This document shows, one piece after another, positions 9,369-19,364 of a stretch of DNA of 64,000 nt; position 1 is the stretch's first letter, and every line of letters starts with the position of its first letter. Source of the stretch: an uncultured Bacteroidota bacterium. GTDB taxonomy: Bacteria > Bacteroidota > Bacteroidia > Bacteroidales > P3. The position numbers and the translations under genes are program-made. The notes under the pieces were generated by a model. It did not search any database. It was given only the letters and a program-made list of their open reading frames with translations, and was not told the origin of the DNA. The stretch is taken from NCBI GenBank assembly GCA_902800395.1, contig CADCEC010000004.1:1-64000 (forward strand). The letters are read 5' to 3'.

Positions 9369-11696
9369 TTATAATTTTCTGAGGATGAAATCAGTCATCA
9401 GCTGGTAGAGGTTGAGGCGGGTGTTGCCCGTAGCGTCATAGATGCTGTGGTTCTTGTTGGGGTAGATGCGGAACTCGAACTGCTTGCCGGCATTCTCCAG
9501 CTTCTCCACCATCTCGGCCGAGTTCTGGAAGTGCACGTTGTCGTCGCCGGTGCCGTGGATAAGCAGATAGTTGCCCTTGAGGCGCTCAGCGAAGTTAAGC
9601 GGCGAGTTGTTGTCATAGCCCTTGGCATTGTCCTGCGGCAGACCCAGGTATCGCTCGGTGTAGATGTTGTCGTAGTAGCGCCAGTTCATCACGGGAGCCA
9701 CGGCGATGGCGGTCTTGAAGACGTCGTTGCCCTTGAGGATGGAGAGCGTCGAGAGATATCCGCCGAAGCTCCAGCCCCAGATGCCGATGCGGTCTTTGTC
9801 GACCCAGTTCTGCAGGCCCAGCCAGCGGGCCGCCTCGATGGCGTCCTCGCACTCCATGCGGCCCATATCGCCGTAGGTCTGTTTTTTGAACTTTGCACCA
9901 CGTCCGCCAGTACCGCGACCGTCGAAGCACATCACCACATAGCCCTTCTCGGCCAGCATGTGGTACCAGTAATAGTCCGAGTAGCCGTAGCTGTTGGTCA
10001 CCTGCTGGTTGCCGGGACCACCGTAGACGTAGATAAGTACGGGGTAGCGTTTGACAGATTTGATGTCGAAGTCGGCGGGTGTGATGGTGTAGTAATTCAA
10101 CTCCGTGCCCTTGGAGGTTTTGAAAGTGCCAAAGGTTTTGTGCTGTGTGCCGTAGTCGAACATCTTGCCCTGCAGCTCGCTGTTGTTCTGCAGCACCTTG
10201 ACCAGCGCGCCTTTCGAGTTATGGAGGGTGTAGACAGGAGGCATGTTGGCGTTGCTGTAGGTGCAGATGTAGTATTTGCAGCCGTTGCTGAAGGTAGCGT
10301 TGTAAGTGCCCTCGACAAACCCGTTCGAGCGGTCGCCGAAAGAGTACATCCGTGTATCCCGTTCGTAGATGCTGTTCATCTGGGCGGGCTTATAGTTGAG
10401 GCATTGCTTCTTGGAGCCATCGAAGCCGATGACGAAGAGGCTCTTGTTGATGGCGCCGTGCTCGCGGCTGGTGTAGTAGAGGCGCTGGTTCTTCACGTCG
10501 ATGCCGGGCACATCGCAAATCTCATAGTTTCCGCTGGTCAACTGCTTCACTAGGTTGCCGTCCATGCCGTAGAGGTAGATGTGACGGTAGCCGTCTTTCT
10601 CGCTGGTGATGAGCATCTGCTCGCTGGCTTTTTTACCTTTACCAACAGTGATAAACTGCCAGGTGTCGGGCACATCGACGTAGGTGTCGCACTGCTCTTC
10701 GTAGATTTTGGTGATGCCCTTGTCGTTAAGGCCGTTGTTGGAGGTGTTGACAGCCAGTATCTCCATTGTGTTCTGCAAGCGGTTCATGACCATGACAGCC
10801 AGTACATCAGAGGTGTTGGTCCATTGGAAACGAGGGATATACTCCCATTTGCACTTGCCGTCAGCCACCGTGGTGCTTCGGCCATCGAGCACAGGGGTGT
10901 ATTTCCCTTTGGTCTCAATGTTGTATACATGGAGCGACACCTTGCTGTTGTCCTCGCCAGCCTTGGGGTATTTGTAGCGGTAATCCTCGGGGTAAAGCTC
11001 GCCCCACATCTGCATATTGTACTCCTTCACCTTGCTCTCGTCGAAGCGCATGTAGGCAATCTTCTTCGAGTCGGGACTCCACTGGAATCCCTGGGTGATG
11101 GCGAACTCTTCCTCGTAGACCCAGTCGGTGGTGCCGTTGATAATCTCGTTCACCTTGCCGTCGGTGGTGATGGCATGCTCCTCCAGTGTGGCGAGGTCCA
11201 TCCAGTAGAGGTTGTTGTCGCGCACAAAGGCCACCTTGGTGCCGTCGGGGCTAAGGGTGGTGAGGCGCTGCTTGCCGTTGTTGCTGATTTTAGTAAAGAT
11301 TTTGCCCTGAACATCGTATATGTAGTAGTCAGAGACGCCGCTGTGGCGGTAGATAGGCTCGAAACCGCTGCTGAGGAGAATCTTCTGCTCGTCGGCGCTG
11401 AACTCGTAGCTTTCCATCGGGGGCAGGGGCTTGGCCTTCTTCTGCATGTCGGGGCCGTCGAAGAGGCACACGTCCTCCACTTTCTCGCCGGTGGCGTAGT
11501 TGTATTTGGTGATGCCCGTGCGGCTCATGGTGCAGTAGTGCTCGCCGTCGGCCATCGAGCGGATGGCTCCGATGCCTTTCGCACGGAAGGTCCCCTTGGT
11601 CCAGATGTCCTCCAACGTGATATTTTTGGATTGCGCCATAGATACGCCCATGCCACCAATCATTGCAAATGCCAATATAACAAGCAGTTTCTTCAT
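9369..11696 (-). CDS. Prolyl dipeptidyl peptidase IV family (S9)
   Basis: A secreted serine peptidase releasing X-Pro dipeptides. The start at 11696 gives a good signal peptide (MKKLLVILAFAMIGGMGVSMAQ) and 775 residues. The N-terminal part is the S9B beta-propeller, including the DWVYEEEF glutamate motif that anchors the substrate amino terminus. The C-terminal alpha/beta hydrolase domain has the nucleophile in GWSFGGY, the aspartate in GTGDDNVH and the histidine in NKNHSI. All catalytic residues are present. In Bacteroidales this enzyme works in periplasmic peptide catabolism. A -7 box lies 36 bases upstream. Confidence 0.95.
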   Translation of the reverse strand: MKKLLVILAFAMIGGMGVSMAQSKNITLEDIWTKGTFRAKGIGAIRSMADGEHYCTMSRTGITKYNYATGEKVEDVCLFDGPDMQKKAKPLPPMESYEFSADEQKILLSSGFEPIYRHSGVSDYYIYDVQGKIFTKISNNGKQRLTTLSPDGTKVAFVRDNNLYWMDLATLEEHAITTDGKVNEIINGTTDWVYEEEFAITQGFQWSPDSKKIAYMRFDESKVKEYNMQMWGELYPEDYRYKYPKAGEDNSKVSLHVYNIETKGKYTPVLDGRSTTVADGKCKWEYIPRFQWTNTSDVLAVMVMNRLQNTMEILAVNTSNNGLNDKGITKIYEEQCDTYVDVPDTWQFITVGKGKKASEQMLITSEKDGYRHIYLYGMDGNLVKQLTSGNYEICDVPGIDVKNQRLYYTSREHGAINKSLFVIGFDGSKKQCLNYKPAQMNSIYERDTRMYSFGDRSNGFVEGTYNATFSNGCKYYICTYSNANMPPVYTLHNSKGALVKVLQNNSELQGKMFDYGTQHKTFGTFKTSKGTELNYYTITPADFDIKSVKRYPVLIYVYGGPGNQQVTNSYGYSDYYWYHMLAEKGYVVMCFDGRGTGGRGAKFKKQTYGDMGRMECEDAIEAARWLGLQNWVDKDRIGIWGWSFGGYLSTLSILKGNDVFKTAIAVAPVMNWRYYDNIYTERYLGLPQDNAKGYDNNSPLNFAERLKGNYLLIHGTGDDNVHFQNSAEMVEKLENAGKQFEFRIYPNKNHSIYDATGNTRLNLYQLMTDFILRKL

Positions 11697-11731
11697 TTCT
11701 GGTAGTTCTTTTATAGATATATTTAAAAATG

Positions 11732-11739
11732 CAAATATA
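11732..11739 (-). promoter_or_regulatory. Bacteroidota -7 box (TATATTTG) for the DPP-IV gene
   Basis: On the minus strand this reads TATATTTG, matching TAnnTTTG, 36 bases before the DPP-IV start. No clear TTTG -33 box was found at the expected distance. Confidence 0.55.
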
Positions 11740-11809
11740 CAATTTTTTTCTAAAATGATAAAAGAAATCTGTGTGGGCAATATTTCAGGTGCTATTACGT
11801 TTTGGAAAT

Positions 11810-12541
11810 ATGAGCGATGAATCACATATTTTTAGTCGTACCGAGATGTTGGTGGGTGCCGAGGCGATGGAACGGCTGCGGAGGACGAAGGTGATTGTCT
11901 TCGGTCTCGGCGGCGTGGGTTCCTGGTGCGCTGAAGCGCTGGTACGCAGCGGGGTAGGGTCCCTGACGTTGGTGGACCCTGATGGCGTGGATGTTACCAA
12001 TGTCAACCGTCAGTTGCCGGCACTTGTCTCCGCTGTCGGACGGCCGAAGGTGGAGGTGCTCCGCGAGCGGTTCCTCGACATCAATCCCGAGGCGGAAATC
12101 ATCGCCCGTCAGGAGCGATTCACTGCCGATAGCGCTGCTTCGTTCTCGATAGAAAATTTTGATTATGTGATAGATGCCATCGACAGCATAGAGGATAAGT
12201 TGGAACTGATTTTGCTTGCGACAGCAAAAACTCAAGCAATCAAGCAATCAAGCAATCAAGCAATCTTTTTCTCGTCCATGGGTGCCGCGCGCAAGATGGA
12301 CCCTCTGCAGGTGCGGGTGACGGAGTTCTGGAAGGTCGACGGCTGTCCGCTGGCGGCGACGCTCCGTAAGCGTATGCGAAAACAACAGCGCTTTCCCGAG
12401 CGGAAGTTCAAGTGTGTCTGGTCGCCCGAGAGGAATGATGACGCGGAGCCTAAAGGTACCATGATGCCTGTCACAGCTACCTTTGGACTCACGCTTGCCA
12501 GTTTGATTATCAGGGATGTTCAGCAACACTGCTGCTCGTGA
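11810..12541 (+). CDS. tcdA: tRNA threonylcarbamoyladenosine dehydratase (TcdA/CsdL)
   Basis: A ThiF/E1-like enzyme that cyclises t6A in tRNA using ATP. The ATG at 11810 gives MSDESHIFSRTEMLVG, the usual family start. The nucleotide-binding motif is GLGGVGSWCAEAL, followed by DPDGVDVTNVNRQ. The loop AKTQAIKQSSNQAIFFSS near residues 140-155 contains an octamer-repeat insertion (see the repeat at 12232). The family's C-terminal SVVFVPA-like region reads TMMPVTATFGLTLAS. The 3' end overlaps the convergent CDF exporter by 22 bases. Confidence 0.92.
   Translation: MSDESHIFSRTEMLVGAEAMERLRRTKVIVFGLGGVGSWCAEALVRSGVGSLTLVDPDGVDVTNVNRQLPALVSAVGRPKVEVLRERFLDINPEAEIIARQERFTADSAASFSIENFDYVIDAIDSIEDKLELILLATAKTQAIKQSSNQAIFFSSMGAARKMDPLQVRVTEFWKVDGCPLAATLRKRMRKQQRFPERKFKCVWSPERNDDAEPKGTMMPVTATFGLTLASLIIRDVQQHCCS
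12232..12265. repeat. CAATCAAG octamer repeat inside tcdA
   Basis: Four CAATCAAG-type units lie in frame in tcdA and encode QAIKQSSNQAI. The octamer has an eight-codon coding period of three units. Confidence 0.9.
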
Positions 12542-13500
12542 CAGTGGCTGGAGGTGGTCTCCAGCTCCAACGTGCTGTGGTGAATGTTAATTCCGTCAAG
12601 GAGTTCTTTCACGCGGTCGGTAACTTCCTCGAGCATCGTCGCATCGGGGATGACGATGTGGCAGGTGAGAGCCGTTTCCGTCGTCGAGATGGCCCAGATG
12701 TGCAAATGGTGCACGTTGAGGACGCCGTCGAGGTTTTCGATTTTTTTCTTGATTTCGTCGACATCGAAACCTTCGGGTACAGCGTCGGTGCTCATGCGAA
12801 GGCTCTCAGAGAGTAAATCCCACGTGCTTACAAGGATGACCACGGCAATGACGAGGCCGATGATGGGGTCGACGAGTGTCCAGCCAGTGAGGTTGATGAC
12901 GATGCCGGAGACCACCACGCCGACGCTCACCAGCGTGTCGGCTAGCATGTGCAGGAAGGCACCGCGGGTATTGATGTCGTGCTGGTTTTGGCGACTGAGG
13001 ACCCAGGCGGTCACGCCGTTGATGACGATGCCCACGGCGGCGGTCCAGATGATGAGGGTGCCGTTGACTTCCGTCGGGGTGAAGAATTTCTCGATACTCT
13101 CCACGATGATGGCGCCCACGGCAACGAGGAGGATGATGGCGTTGAGCAGCGAGATAAGCACAGAGGCCTTTCGGTGGCCATAGGTGAAGCGCTTGGTGGC
13201 GTGGCTTGAAGCCAGCTTCAAAGCTATCATGGCCAGCAGTAACGAGAAGACGTCGCTGAGGTTGTGGCCCGCGTCGCTGAGCAGGCCGATGCTGTTGCCC
13301 ACGAAGCCTGCCACGGCCTCGACGATGACAAATAGCAGATTGAGCGCCACCGCTACTATATAAATAGTAGAGAGGCGCTCAATAGCGTGGCTGTGATGAT
13401 GGTGGTGGTGACCATGCTCATGATGGTCGTGGTGTTCATGAAGATGCCCGTGTTCGTGGCAATGCTCATGTTCGTGATGGTGTTCGTGTGTATGTTCCAT
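12520..13500 (-). CDS. Cation diffusion facilitator (CzcD/ZitB-type zinc exporter)
   Basis: A proton-coupled exporter of Zn2+ or similar divalent metals in the inner membrane. The start at 13500 gives a His-rich cytoplasmic tail (MEHTHEHHHEHEHCH and onward, about 20 His in 45 residues), then six predicted membrane helices. The transport site is formed by SDAGHNLSD in helix 2 and HMLADTLVS in helix 5. A C-terminal cytoplasmic ferredoxin-like domain follows, ending in HCHEQQCC. The Cys/His-rich C-terminus is unusual and overlaps the tcdA end on the other strand. A -7 box lies upstream at 13537. Confidence 0.93.
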   Translation of the reverse strand: MEHTHEHHHEHEHCHEHGHLHEHHDHHEHGHHHHHHSHAIERLSTIYIVAVALNLLFVIVEAVAGFVGNSIGLLSDAGHNLSDVFSLLLAMIALKLASSHATKRFTYGHRKASVLISLLNAIILLVAVGAIIVESIEKFFTPTEVNGTLIIWTAAVGIVINGVTAWVLSRQNQHDINTRGAFLHMLADTLVSVGVVVSGIVINLTGWTLVDPIIGLVIAVVILVSTWDLLSESLRMSTDAVPEGFDVDEIKKKIENLDGVLNVHHLHIWAISTTETALTCHIVIPDATMLEEVTDRVKELLDGINIHHSTLELETTSSHCHEQQCC

Positions 13501-13536
13501 AATTTTGATTGTTTTTTTTGTTCGTTTTTCAGTTTG

Positions 13537-13544
13537 CAAAATTA
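13537..13544 (-). promoter_or_regulatory. -7 box (TAATTTTG) for the CDF exporter
   Basis: Minus-strand TAATTTTG lies 37 bases before the chosen start of the exporter. This position supports the downstream start over longer alternatives. Confidence 0.45.
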
Positions 13545-13584
13545 CTAACAATTCCTGACACGGAACCATCACCATCATTGGTGA

Positions 13585-14343
13585 TTACTCGTTGCGGTCG
13601 CGACCGAATAACTGCCCGATCCACTGGCGGTTAAGTCGTGCTATGTTCTGCCGTTTGATTTGCTTTGGGCATTCGGCCTCGCAGGCGTAGGTGTTGGTGC
13701 AGGAGCCGAAGCCAAGTTCGTCCATTTTGCAGACCATCTTTTTGACGCGGTCCATAGCCTCGGGGTGACCCTGAGGCAGGAGGTTGAGGTGGCTCACCTT
13801 GGCACCGACGAAGAGCATGGCGCTGGCGTTCTTACAGGCTGCTACACAGGCGCCGCAGCCGATGCAGGCGGCAGCATCCATGGCCTGGTCGGCTATGTGC
13901 TTGGGCACAAGGATATTGTTGGCGTCGGGCACGCCGCCGGTGGTGGCACTGATGTAGCCGCCGGCCTGGATAATCTTGTCGAAGGCGGTGCGGTCGACCA
14001 CCAGGTCCTTGATGATGGGGAAGGCCTTGGCGCGCCAGGGCTCTACCCAGATCTCGTCGCCGTCATTGAAGTGGCGCATATGGAGCTGGCAGGTGGTGAC
14101 GCCGTCATCGTTGCCGTGGGGACGGCCGTTGATGTAAAGGCCACACATGCCGCAGATGCCCTCGCGGCAGTCGTTGTCGAAGCACACGGGGTGAGCGATA
14201 TGGTCGTTAATCAGCTTTTCGTTGAGCTGGTCGAGCATCTCGAGGAACGAGCAGTCGGCGCTGATGTTGTCAATCTCGTAGGTCTCGAAGTGCCCTTTGG
14301 CGCGGGCGTTCTCCTGGCGCCAGATATGTAGTGTGAATTTCAT
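13585..14343 (-). CDS. frdB: Succinate dehydrogenase/fumarate reductase iron-sulfur subunit
   Basis: The 252-residue electron-transfer subunit. The N-terminal 2Fe-2S ferredoxin domain has [14 protein letters not shown] and a further cysteine at TTCQLH. The C-terminal domain has [13 protein letters not shown] (about 155-170) and later cysteines in [17 protein letters not shown]. This is the pattern of diheme menaquinol:fumarate reductases (type B) of Bacteroidota. It follows frdA by 3 bases. Confidence 0.95.
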   Translation of the reverse strand: MKFTLHIWRQENARAKGHFETYEIDNISADCSFLEMLDQLNEKLINDHIAHPVCFDNDCREGICGMCGLYINGRPHGNDDGVTTCQLHMRHFNDGDEIWVEPWRAKAFPIIKDLVVDRTAFDKIIQAGGYISATTGGVPDANNILVPKHIADQAMDAAACIGCGACVAACKNASAMLFVGAKVSHLNLLPQGHPEAMDRVKKMVCKMDELGFGSCTNTYACEAECPKQIKRQNIARLNRQWIGQLFGRDRNE

Positions 14344-14346
14344 GGC

Positions 14347-16371
14347 TTACTTGTAATTACGTTTCACAATCTGTATGTGCTCATAGTTGAGCTCCTCTTT
14401 GTGCATCACCTCGGGCTGGTCGTGACCTTGGTACTCCCAGGCGGCGACGAACATGAAGTTATCGTCGTCGCGGAGGGTCTCGCCGTCCTCGGTCTGGTGC
14501 TCGATGCGGAAATGTCCGCCACAGCTCTCCTCGCGTTGTGTGGCGTCGGCGACGATAAGGCGTGCCAGTTCGAAGTAATCCTCGAGGCGGTAGGCCTTCT
14601 CCAGCTCGGGGTTCATCTCGGCGACCTTGCCGGGGATGAAGACATGCTGGTAGAAGTCGGCCTCCAGCTCGGCAATCTTTGTGGCGGCGGTGGCGAGGCT
14701 CTCCTTGCTGCGGGCCATGCCGCAGTACTCCCACATGATGCGGCCAAGGGCCTTGTGGTAATGGTCGACGGAGTGGAAAGTGGAAAGTGGAGAGTGGAAA
14801 GTGGAAAGATTGGCTGCCGCGGACTGCGTAGCATCGCTTTCCACTTTACACTTTCCGTTTTCCACTTGGCCGATGGCCAAGAGGCCATCGAGGCGGGCGC
14901 GCACGGCGGCTTCTGCCTCGTCGAATTCAGGACCTTCGGCCTTGATTTTGCCCACGTAGATTTGGTCAGCGAGGTAGTTTTGCAGCGTGTATGGCAGCAC
15001 GAAGTAGCCGTCGGCGAGGCCCTGCATGAGGGCGCTGGCACCGAGACGGTTGGCACCGTGGTCGCTGAAGTTGGCCTCGCCGGCGGCGAAGAGGCCGGGG
15101 ATGGTGGTCTGGAGCTCGTAGTCGACCCACAGGCCGCCCATGGTGTAGTGTACGGCGGGGTAGATCATCATCGGGTTCTCGTAGGGGTCCACGTCGACAA
15201 TCTTATAGTACATCTGGAAGAGGTTGCCGTATTTCTGCTCCACCACGTTGCGACCGAGACGCTTGATGGCGTCGGCGAAGTCGAGGTAGACGGCCAGGCC
15301 GGTGGGGCCTACGCCGTAGCCGGCGTCGCAGCGCTCCTTGGCGGCGCGGCTGGCGACGTCGCGCGGCACCAGGTTGCCGAAGGCGGGGTAGCGGCGCTCG
15401 AGGTAGTAGTCGCGCTCCTCTTCGGGGATGTCGTTGGGACCTTTCTTTCCGGCACGGATGGCCTCGGCATCCTCTTTTTTCTTGGGGACCCAAATGCGGC
15501 CGTCGTTACGCAGCGACTCGCTCATCAGCGTGAGCTTCGACTGGTAGTCGCCGTGCACGGGGATGCAGGTGGGGTGGATTTGCACGTAGCAGGGGTTGGC
15601 GAAGGCGGCGCCGCGACGGTGGCAGACCCAGGCGGCGCTGCCGTTGCTGTTCATGGCGTTGGTGGAGAGGTAGTAGACATTGCCGTAACCGCCAGTGGCC
15701 ACCACGACGGCATGGGCGGCATAGCGCTCCAACTCGCCGGTGACGAGGTTTCTCACTATGATACCTCTAGCTCTACCGTCCTTGATGACGAGGTCCATCA
15801 TCTCGTGACGCTCGTGCAGCACCACGGTGCCGCGGGCTATCTCGCGGCTCAGGGCACCGTAGGCACCCAGTAGCAGCTGCTGACCCGTCTGGCCGCGGGC
15901 GTAGAAAGTGCGGCTCACCTGTGCGCCGCCGAAGGAGCGGTTGTCGAGCAGGCCGCTATAGTCGCGGGCGAAGGGCACGCCCTGCGCCACACACTGGTCG
16001 ATGATGTCGCCGCTCACCTCGGCCAGACGGTAGACGTTGGCCTCGCGGGCGCGGTAGTCGCCACCCTTGATGGTGTCCTTGAAGAGGCGCTCCACGCTGT
16101 CGCCGTCGTTCTGGTAGTTCTTGGCGGCATTAATACCGCCCTGGGCGGCGATGGAGTGGGCGCGACGCGGCGAGTCCTGGATGCAGAAGATATCCACATG
16201 GAATCCCAGGGCGCCGAGTGAGGCGGCGGCCGAGGCACCGGCCAGACCGGTACCGACGACGATGATGTCGAGCTTGCGCTTGTTGGCCGGGTTCACCAGC
16301 TTCTGCGCGGCTTTGTAATTGGTCCATTTCTGTGAAAGGGGACCTTCGGGTATCTTGGAGTCTAATTTCAT
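14347..16371 (-). CDS. frdA: Fumarate reductase/succinate dehydrogenase flavoprotein with repeat insertion
   Basis: The catalytic FAD subunit of fumarate reductase. It has the Rossmann motif [14 protein letters not shown], the covalent-flavin region [14 protein letters not shown], and the substrate/FAD region [18 protein letters not shown]. At 674 residues it is about 30 longer than usual. The excess is an in-frame insertion near residues 505-535 (ENGKCKVES then [13 protein letters not shown]) encoded by a hairpin of 7-base repeats. The insertion falls just before the C-terminal helical domain, where a surface loop is expected (inference). Confidence 0.95.
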   Translation of the reverse strand: MKLDSKIPEGPLSQKWTNYKAAQKLVNPANKRKLDIIVVGTGLAGASAAASLGALGFHVDIFCIQDSPRRAHSIAAQGGINAAKNYQNDGDSVERLFKDTIKGGDYRAREANVYRLAEVSGDIIDQCVAQGVPFARDYSGLLDNRSFGGAQVSRTFYARGQTGQQLLLGAYGALSREIARGTVVLHERHEMMDLVIKDGRARGIIVRNLVTGELERYAAHAVVVATGGYGNVYYLSTNAMNSNGSAAWVCHRRGAAFANPCYVQIHPTCIPVHGDYQSKLTLMSESLRNDGRIWVPKKKEDAEAIRAGKKGPNDIPEEERDYYLERRYPAFGNLVPRDVASRAAKERCDAGYGVGPTGLAVYLDFADAIKRLGRNVVEQKYGNLFQMYYKIVDVDPYENPMMIYPAVHYTMGGLWVDYELQTTIPGLFAAGEANFSDHGANRLGASALMQGLADGYFVLPYTLQNYLADQIYVGKIKAEGPEFDEAEAAVRARLDGLLAIGQVENGKCKVESDATQSAAANLSTFHSPLSTFHSVDHYHKALGRIMWEYCGMARSKESLATAATKIAELEADFYQHVFIPGKVAEMNPELEKAYRLEDYFELARLIVADATQREESCGGHFRIEHQTEDGETLRDDDNFMFVAAWEYQGHDQPEVMHKEELNYEHIQIVKRNYK
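14771..14868. repeat. Inverted GTGGAAA heptamer repeat inside frdA
   Basis: Five GTGGAAA units (14771-14808) are followed, after a GC-rich spacer, by four CTTTCCA-type units (14836-14868) in the opposite sense. The two arms can fold into a long hairpin. The whole is in frame with frdA. Confidence 0.88.
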
Positions 16372-16391
16372 TGCTTAAGGGGCTTTAAGGT

Positions 16392-17222
16392 CTATAATCC
16401 TAAGTAAACTAAGATGGGCACCGCGGTGAAGCCGAGGACGATAATCCAGGTGTAGATCTTGCCGAGGGCTTCGATGATGGGGTTGTACTTGTAGTTATTC
16501 AGGCCGAGGGTTTGGAACACCGACGGGAAGGCATGCATCAGGTGGAAGAAGAGGATGAGGAAGAAGACGAGGTAGCCGATGACGATGTGCAGGTGGCTGA
16601 ATTTCTCACGGGTCAAATAATAGAAGTCGGGCTCGGGGTCGCTCTCGGGAGCACGCTCCTTCAATATTGTACGTTCTTCATAGTTGATGTGGCGTATCCA
16701 TTTGCCGTCTTCACTGATATTTCCTTCATTAAAGGCACGGTACAGGACGTCTGACACGGCCTCGTCTTCCATCGCTTGTGCGTCAAGTTTGGAGAGGTTC
16801 TCCACTTTGACCATATATTCACCTTTCACCACGCCGACCTTGACGAAGTAGAAGTCGTAGAAGTGGATGCAGATGCAGGCGAAGATGAGAACGCCGGTCC
16901 ACATCATCAGTTTTGAGCCGGGGTGCGTCTTCGAACGCGAAGCCTGGTGGTAGCGCACGGGGCGGGCCAGCCGGTTGGTAATGGCTAGCCAGACGGTGAG
17001 CAGGATGTGCAGGGCGATGACGCCGAGGAGCACAATCTCAAAAATCTTCACCACCCAGTTGGTGCCCATGAAATGGCAGAAGTCTGAATACCACTGGCCG
17101 TCGTCGTGACGCAGGATGAAGAGGTTCGCCGTCATGTGGAACAGGAGGAACAGCAGCAGGAAACTGCCGACCAAAGCCACAAACAGTTTCTTTGTGATGG
17201 AATGGATTTTGGGTAGGTTCAT
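16392..17222 (-). CDS. frdC: Succinate dehydrogenase/fumarate reductase cytochrome b subunit
   Basis: The membrane anchor that passes electrons from menaquinol to frdB. The ATG at 17222 (MNLPKIHSITKKLFVALVG) is the family start. Five membrane helices are visible, with conserved histidines in FLLFHMTANLF, ALHILLTVWL, IHFYDFYFV, KFSHLHIVIGY and FFHLMHAFPSVF, consistent with diheme type B cytochromes. A charged insert between helices 3 and 4 (about residues 155-200) makes it 276 residues, longer than most. It is first in frdCAB and lies 85 bases after nqrF. Confidence 0.92.
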   Translation of the reverse strand: MNLPKIHSITKKLFVALVGSFLLLFLLFHMTANLFILRHDDGQWYSDFCHFMGTNWVVKIFEIVLLGVIALHILLTVWLAITNRLARPVRYHQASRSKTHPGSKLMMWTGVLIFACICIHFYDFYFVKVGVVKGEYMVKVENLSKLDAQAMEDEAVSDVLYRAFNEGNISEDGKWIRHINYEERTILKERAPESDPEPDFYYLTREKFSHLHIVIGYLVFFLILFFHLMHAFPSVFQTLGLNNYKYNPIIEALGKIYTWIIVLGFTAVPILVYLGL

Positions 17223-17225
17223 ATC

Positions 17226-17262
17226 GTGATTGTTTGATTGTTTGATTGCTTGATTGTTTGAG
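17226..17262. repeat. TGATTGTT/TGATTGCT octamer repeat upstream of frdC
   Basis: Four to five TGATTGYT units (reverse of CAATCAAG) end 4 bases before the frdC start codon. They would lie in the translation initiation region of the mRNA. Confidence 0.88.
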
Positions 17263-17307
17263 TTATTTCTTGGGGGCGCCGCCTGATGGGTGTCGTTCGC
17301 TCCGCGT

Positions 17308-18612
17308 TCAACGCTTCGGGGCGCCGCCACCGAAGTCGTCGTAGGCGATGTTCTCGGGTTGGACGCCGAGGGAGTCGAGCATGTTGACGACGGCGCTGCT
17401 CATGGGGCCGGGGCCGCACATGTAGTATTCGATGTCCTCGGGGGCGGGGTGGTCCTTGAGGTAGGTGTCGTACATGACCTGGTGGATGAAGCCGGGGGTG
17501 TAGGGCACTCCGGCGGCGTCGGCGGCGGGGTCGGGACGGTCGAGGGCCAGGTGGAAGTGGAAGTTGGGGAAGTCTTTCTCCAGCTGGTGGAAGTCGTTGA
17601 GGTAGAACACCTCGTTGAGGGCGCGGGCGCCGTAGAAGTAGTGCATCGGGCGGTGGGTGCAATGCAGCGTGCGGGTGAGGTGCATGATCTGTGCGCGGAG
17701 GGGAGCCATGCCGGCGCCACCGCCCACCCATATCATCTCGTTACCCTTGGGGTCGTCGCGCCAGGTGCCGTCCTCGGTGCCGCGGACGCGGAACTCGCCG
17801 TAGGGACCGCTCATGATGACCTTGTCGCCAGGCTTCAGCGAGAAGATGTAGCTGGAGGCGATACCGGGATTGACGTTCTGGAAACCGCTGCGGTCGGCCG
17901 TGAAGGGCGGGGTGGCGATACGCACCGTCAGCATGAAGACGTCGCCCTCGGCGGGGTAGTTGGCCATGGAGTAGGCGCGGACGGTGGGCTCGGTGTTGAC
18001 GCAGACGAGGTCGAACATCTTGAACTTCTCCCATGCCGGCAGGTATTCGTCGCCGATAAGGCTCTTGTCAAAGCTGGAATACGGAATGCGGAAGGTGGGT
18101 ATCTTGATCTGGGCGTAGCTGCCGGGCACGAAGTCCATGTGTTCGCCGGCGGGTAGCTGCACTTTGAACTCCTTGATGAAGGTGGCCACGTTGCGGTTCG
18201 AGACCACGGTACACTCGTATTCCTTGATGCTGAGGATGCTCTCGGGGAGCTTGAGGCTGAGGTCCTCCTTGACCTTCACCTGGCAGCCGAGGCGCCAGCC
18301 TTCCTGTATCTGCTTGCGGCTGAAGTGGGGCGTCTCGGTGGGGAGGATGCTGCCGCCGCCCTTTACCACGCGGCATTTGCATTGGCCACACGAGCCTTTG
18401 CCGCCGCAGGCCGAGGGCAGGTGGACGCCCTGCTCGCCGAGGGTGCTGATGAGGGTGCCGCCCGTCGGTACGGTCATTTCTTTGTCGTCGTTGATGGTAA
18501 TCTTCACGTTGCCCTGCGGTATGAGCTTGGCGCGCAGGATGAGCAGTGCCGCCACCAGCAGCAGGATGACGACCAGGATGATTGCTATAGCTGTTAATAA
18601 TGTTGTTGTCAT
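17308..18612 (-). CDS. nqrF: Na+-translocating NADH:quinone reductase subunit F
   Basis: The NADH-oxidising subunit of Na+-NQR. It has one N-terminal membrane helix (about 5-27), then a 2Fe-2S ferredoxin domain with CGGKGSCGQCKC, then an FAD domain (RAYSMANYP) and an NADH-binding domain (WVGGGAGMAPLRAQ and YYMCGPGPM). The family's C-terminal DDFGG is followed here by five extra residues. It is the last nqr gene and leads into frdCAB. Confidence 0.96.
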   Translation of the reverse strand: MTTTLLTAIAIILVVILLLVAALLILRAKLIPQGNVKITINDDKEMTVPTGGTLISTLGEQGVHLPSACGGKGSCGQCKCRVVKGGGSILPTETPHFSRKQIQEGWRLGCQVKVKEDLSLKLPESILSIKEYECTVVSNRNVATFIKEFKVQLPAGEHMDFVPGSYAQIKIPTFRIPYSSFDKSLIGDEYLPAWEKFKMFDLVCVNTEPTVRAYSMANYPAEGDVFMLTVRIATPPFTADRSGFQNVNPGIASSYIFSLKPGDKVIMSGPYGEFRVRGTEDGTWRDDPKGNEMIWVGGGAGMAPLRAQIMHLTRTLHCTHRPMHYFYGARALNEVFYLNDFHQLEKDFPNFHFHLALDRPDPAADAAGVPYTPGFIHQVMYDTYLKDHPAPEDIEYYMCGPGPMSSAVVNMLDSLGVQPENIAYDDFGGGAPKR

Positions 18613-18686
18613 AGGTCTTATGGGTTTAGTGGGCTTAGTGGGTAAGCGATAATTTCAATTTTCAATTTTCAACTTTCAATTCTCAA

Positions 18687-19301
18687 TTACAATTTAAATC
18701 CCATAAAGCTCATGAATGCCAGGCCCATGAGGCCGGTGATGATGAAGGTGATGCCCACGCCGCGCAGGGCAGGGGGGATGTGGCTGTAGCGCAGCTTCTC
18801 GCGGATGGCGGCGATGGCCACGATGGCCAGGAACCAGCCGATGCCGCTGCCGAGGGCGAAGACCGTAGCCTCGCCGATGTTGGCGTAGCCGCGCTCCTGC
18901 ATGAAGAGCGAGCCCGACATGACGGCGCAGTTGACGGCGATGAGCGGCAGGAAGATGCCCAGCGAGTTGTAGAGGGCAGGGCTGAACTTCTCCACCACCA
19001 TCTCCACCATCTGCACGATGGCCGCGATGACGGCGATGAACATGATGAGGCTCAGGAAACTGAGGTCCACCTCGGCCAGCGACGGCGAGAGCCACGCCAG
19101 CGCGCCGGGGGCGAGGAAGAACTTGTTGAGCAGGTAGTTGATGGGCACGGTGATGAGCAGCACGAAGGTGACGGCGATGCCCAGGCCGGCGGAGGTCTTC
19201 ACGGTCTTCGACACGGCCAGGTACGAGCACATGCCGAGGAAGAAGGCGAAGATCATGTTGTCGACGAAGATCGACTTGATGAATATGTTAATGTATTCCA
19301 T
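18687..19301 (-). CDS. nqrE: Na+-translocating NADH:quinone reductase subunit E
   Basis: A 204-residue integral membrane subunit with six helices. The N-terminus [32 protein letters not shown] and the central [13 protein letters not shown] are characteristic; the membrane cysteine of FLGMCSYLA corresponds to the site that binds an intramembrane iron centre in NqrD/E. It is separated from nqrD by a 144-base spacer with three dyad repeats, the widest gap in the operon. Confidence 0.96.
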   Translation of the reverse strand: MEYINIFIKSIFVDNMIFAFFLGMCSYLAVSKTVKTSAGLGIAVTFVLLITVPINYLLNKFFLAPGALAWLSPSLAEVDLSFLSLIMFIAVIAAIVQMVEMVVEKFSPALYNSLGIFLPLIAVNCAVMSGSLFMQERGYANIGEATVFALGSGIGWFLAIVAIAAIREKLRYSHIPPALRGVGITFIITGLMGLAFMSFMGFKL

Positions 19302-19364
19302 TGTTATGCATCTCTGTTTGTTCTCGATAATCTTTCATGCCAAAGAAGAATATCATTCTTCCAA

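Noticed and set aside
14377..15873. A 498-codon open frame opposite frdA, and similar long frames opposite nadE, the TPR gene (26530-28203), the DPP-IV gene and the barrel at 29.7 kb
   Set aside because: They are mirror frames of strongly biased GC-rich coding sequence, have low-complexity Val/Gly/Ala/Glu composition, and lie opposite well-identified genes.
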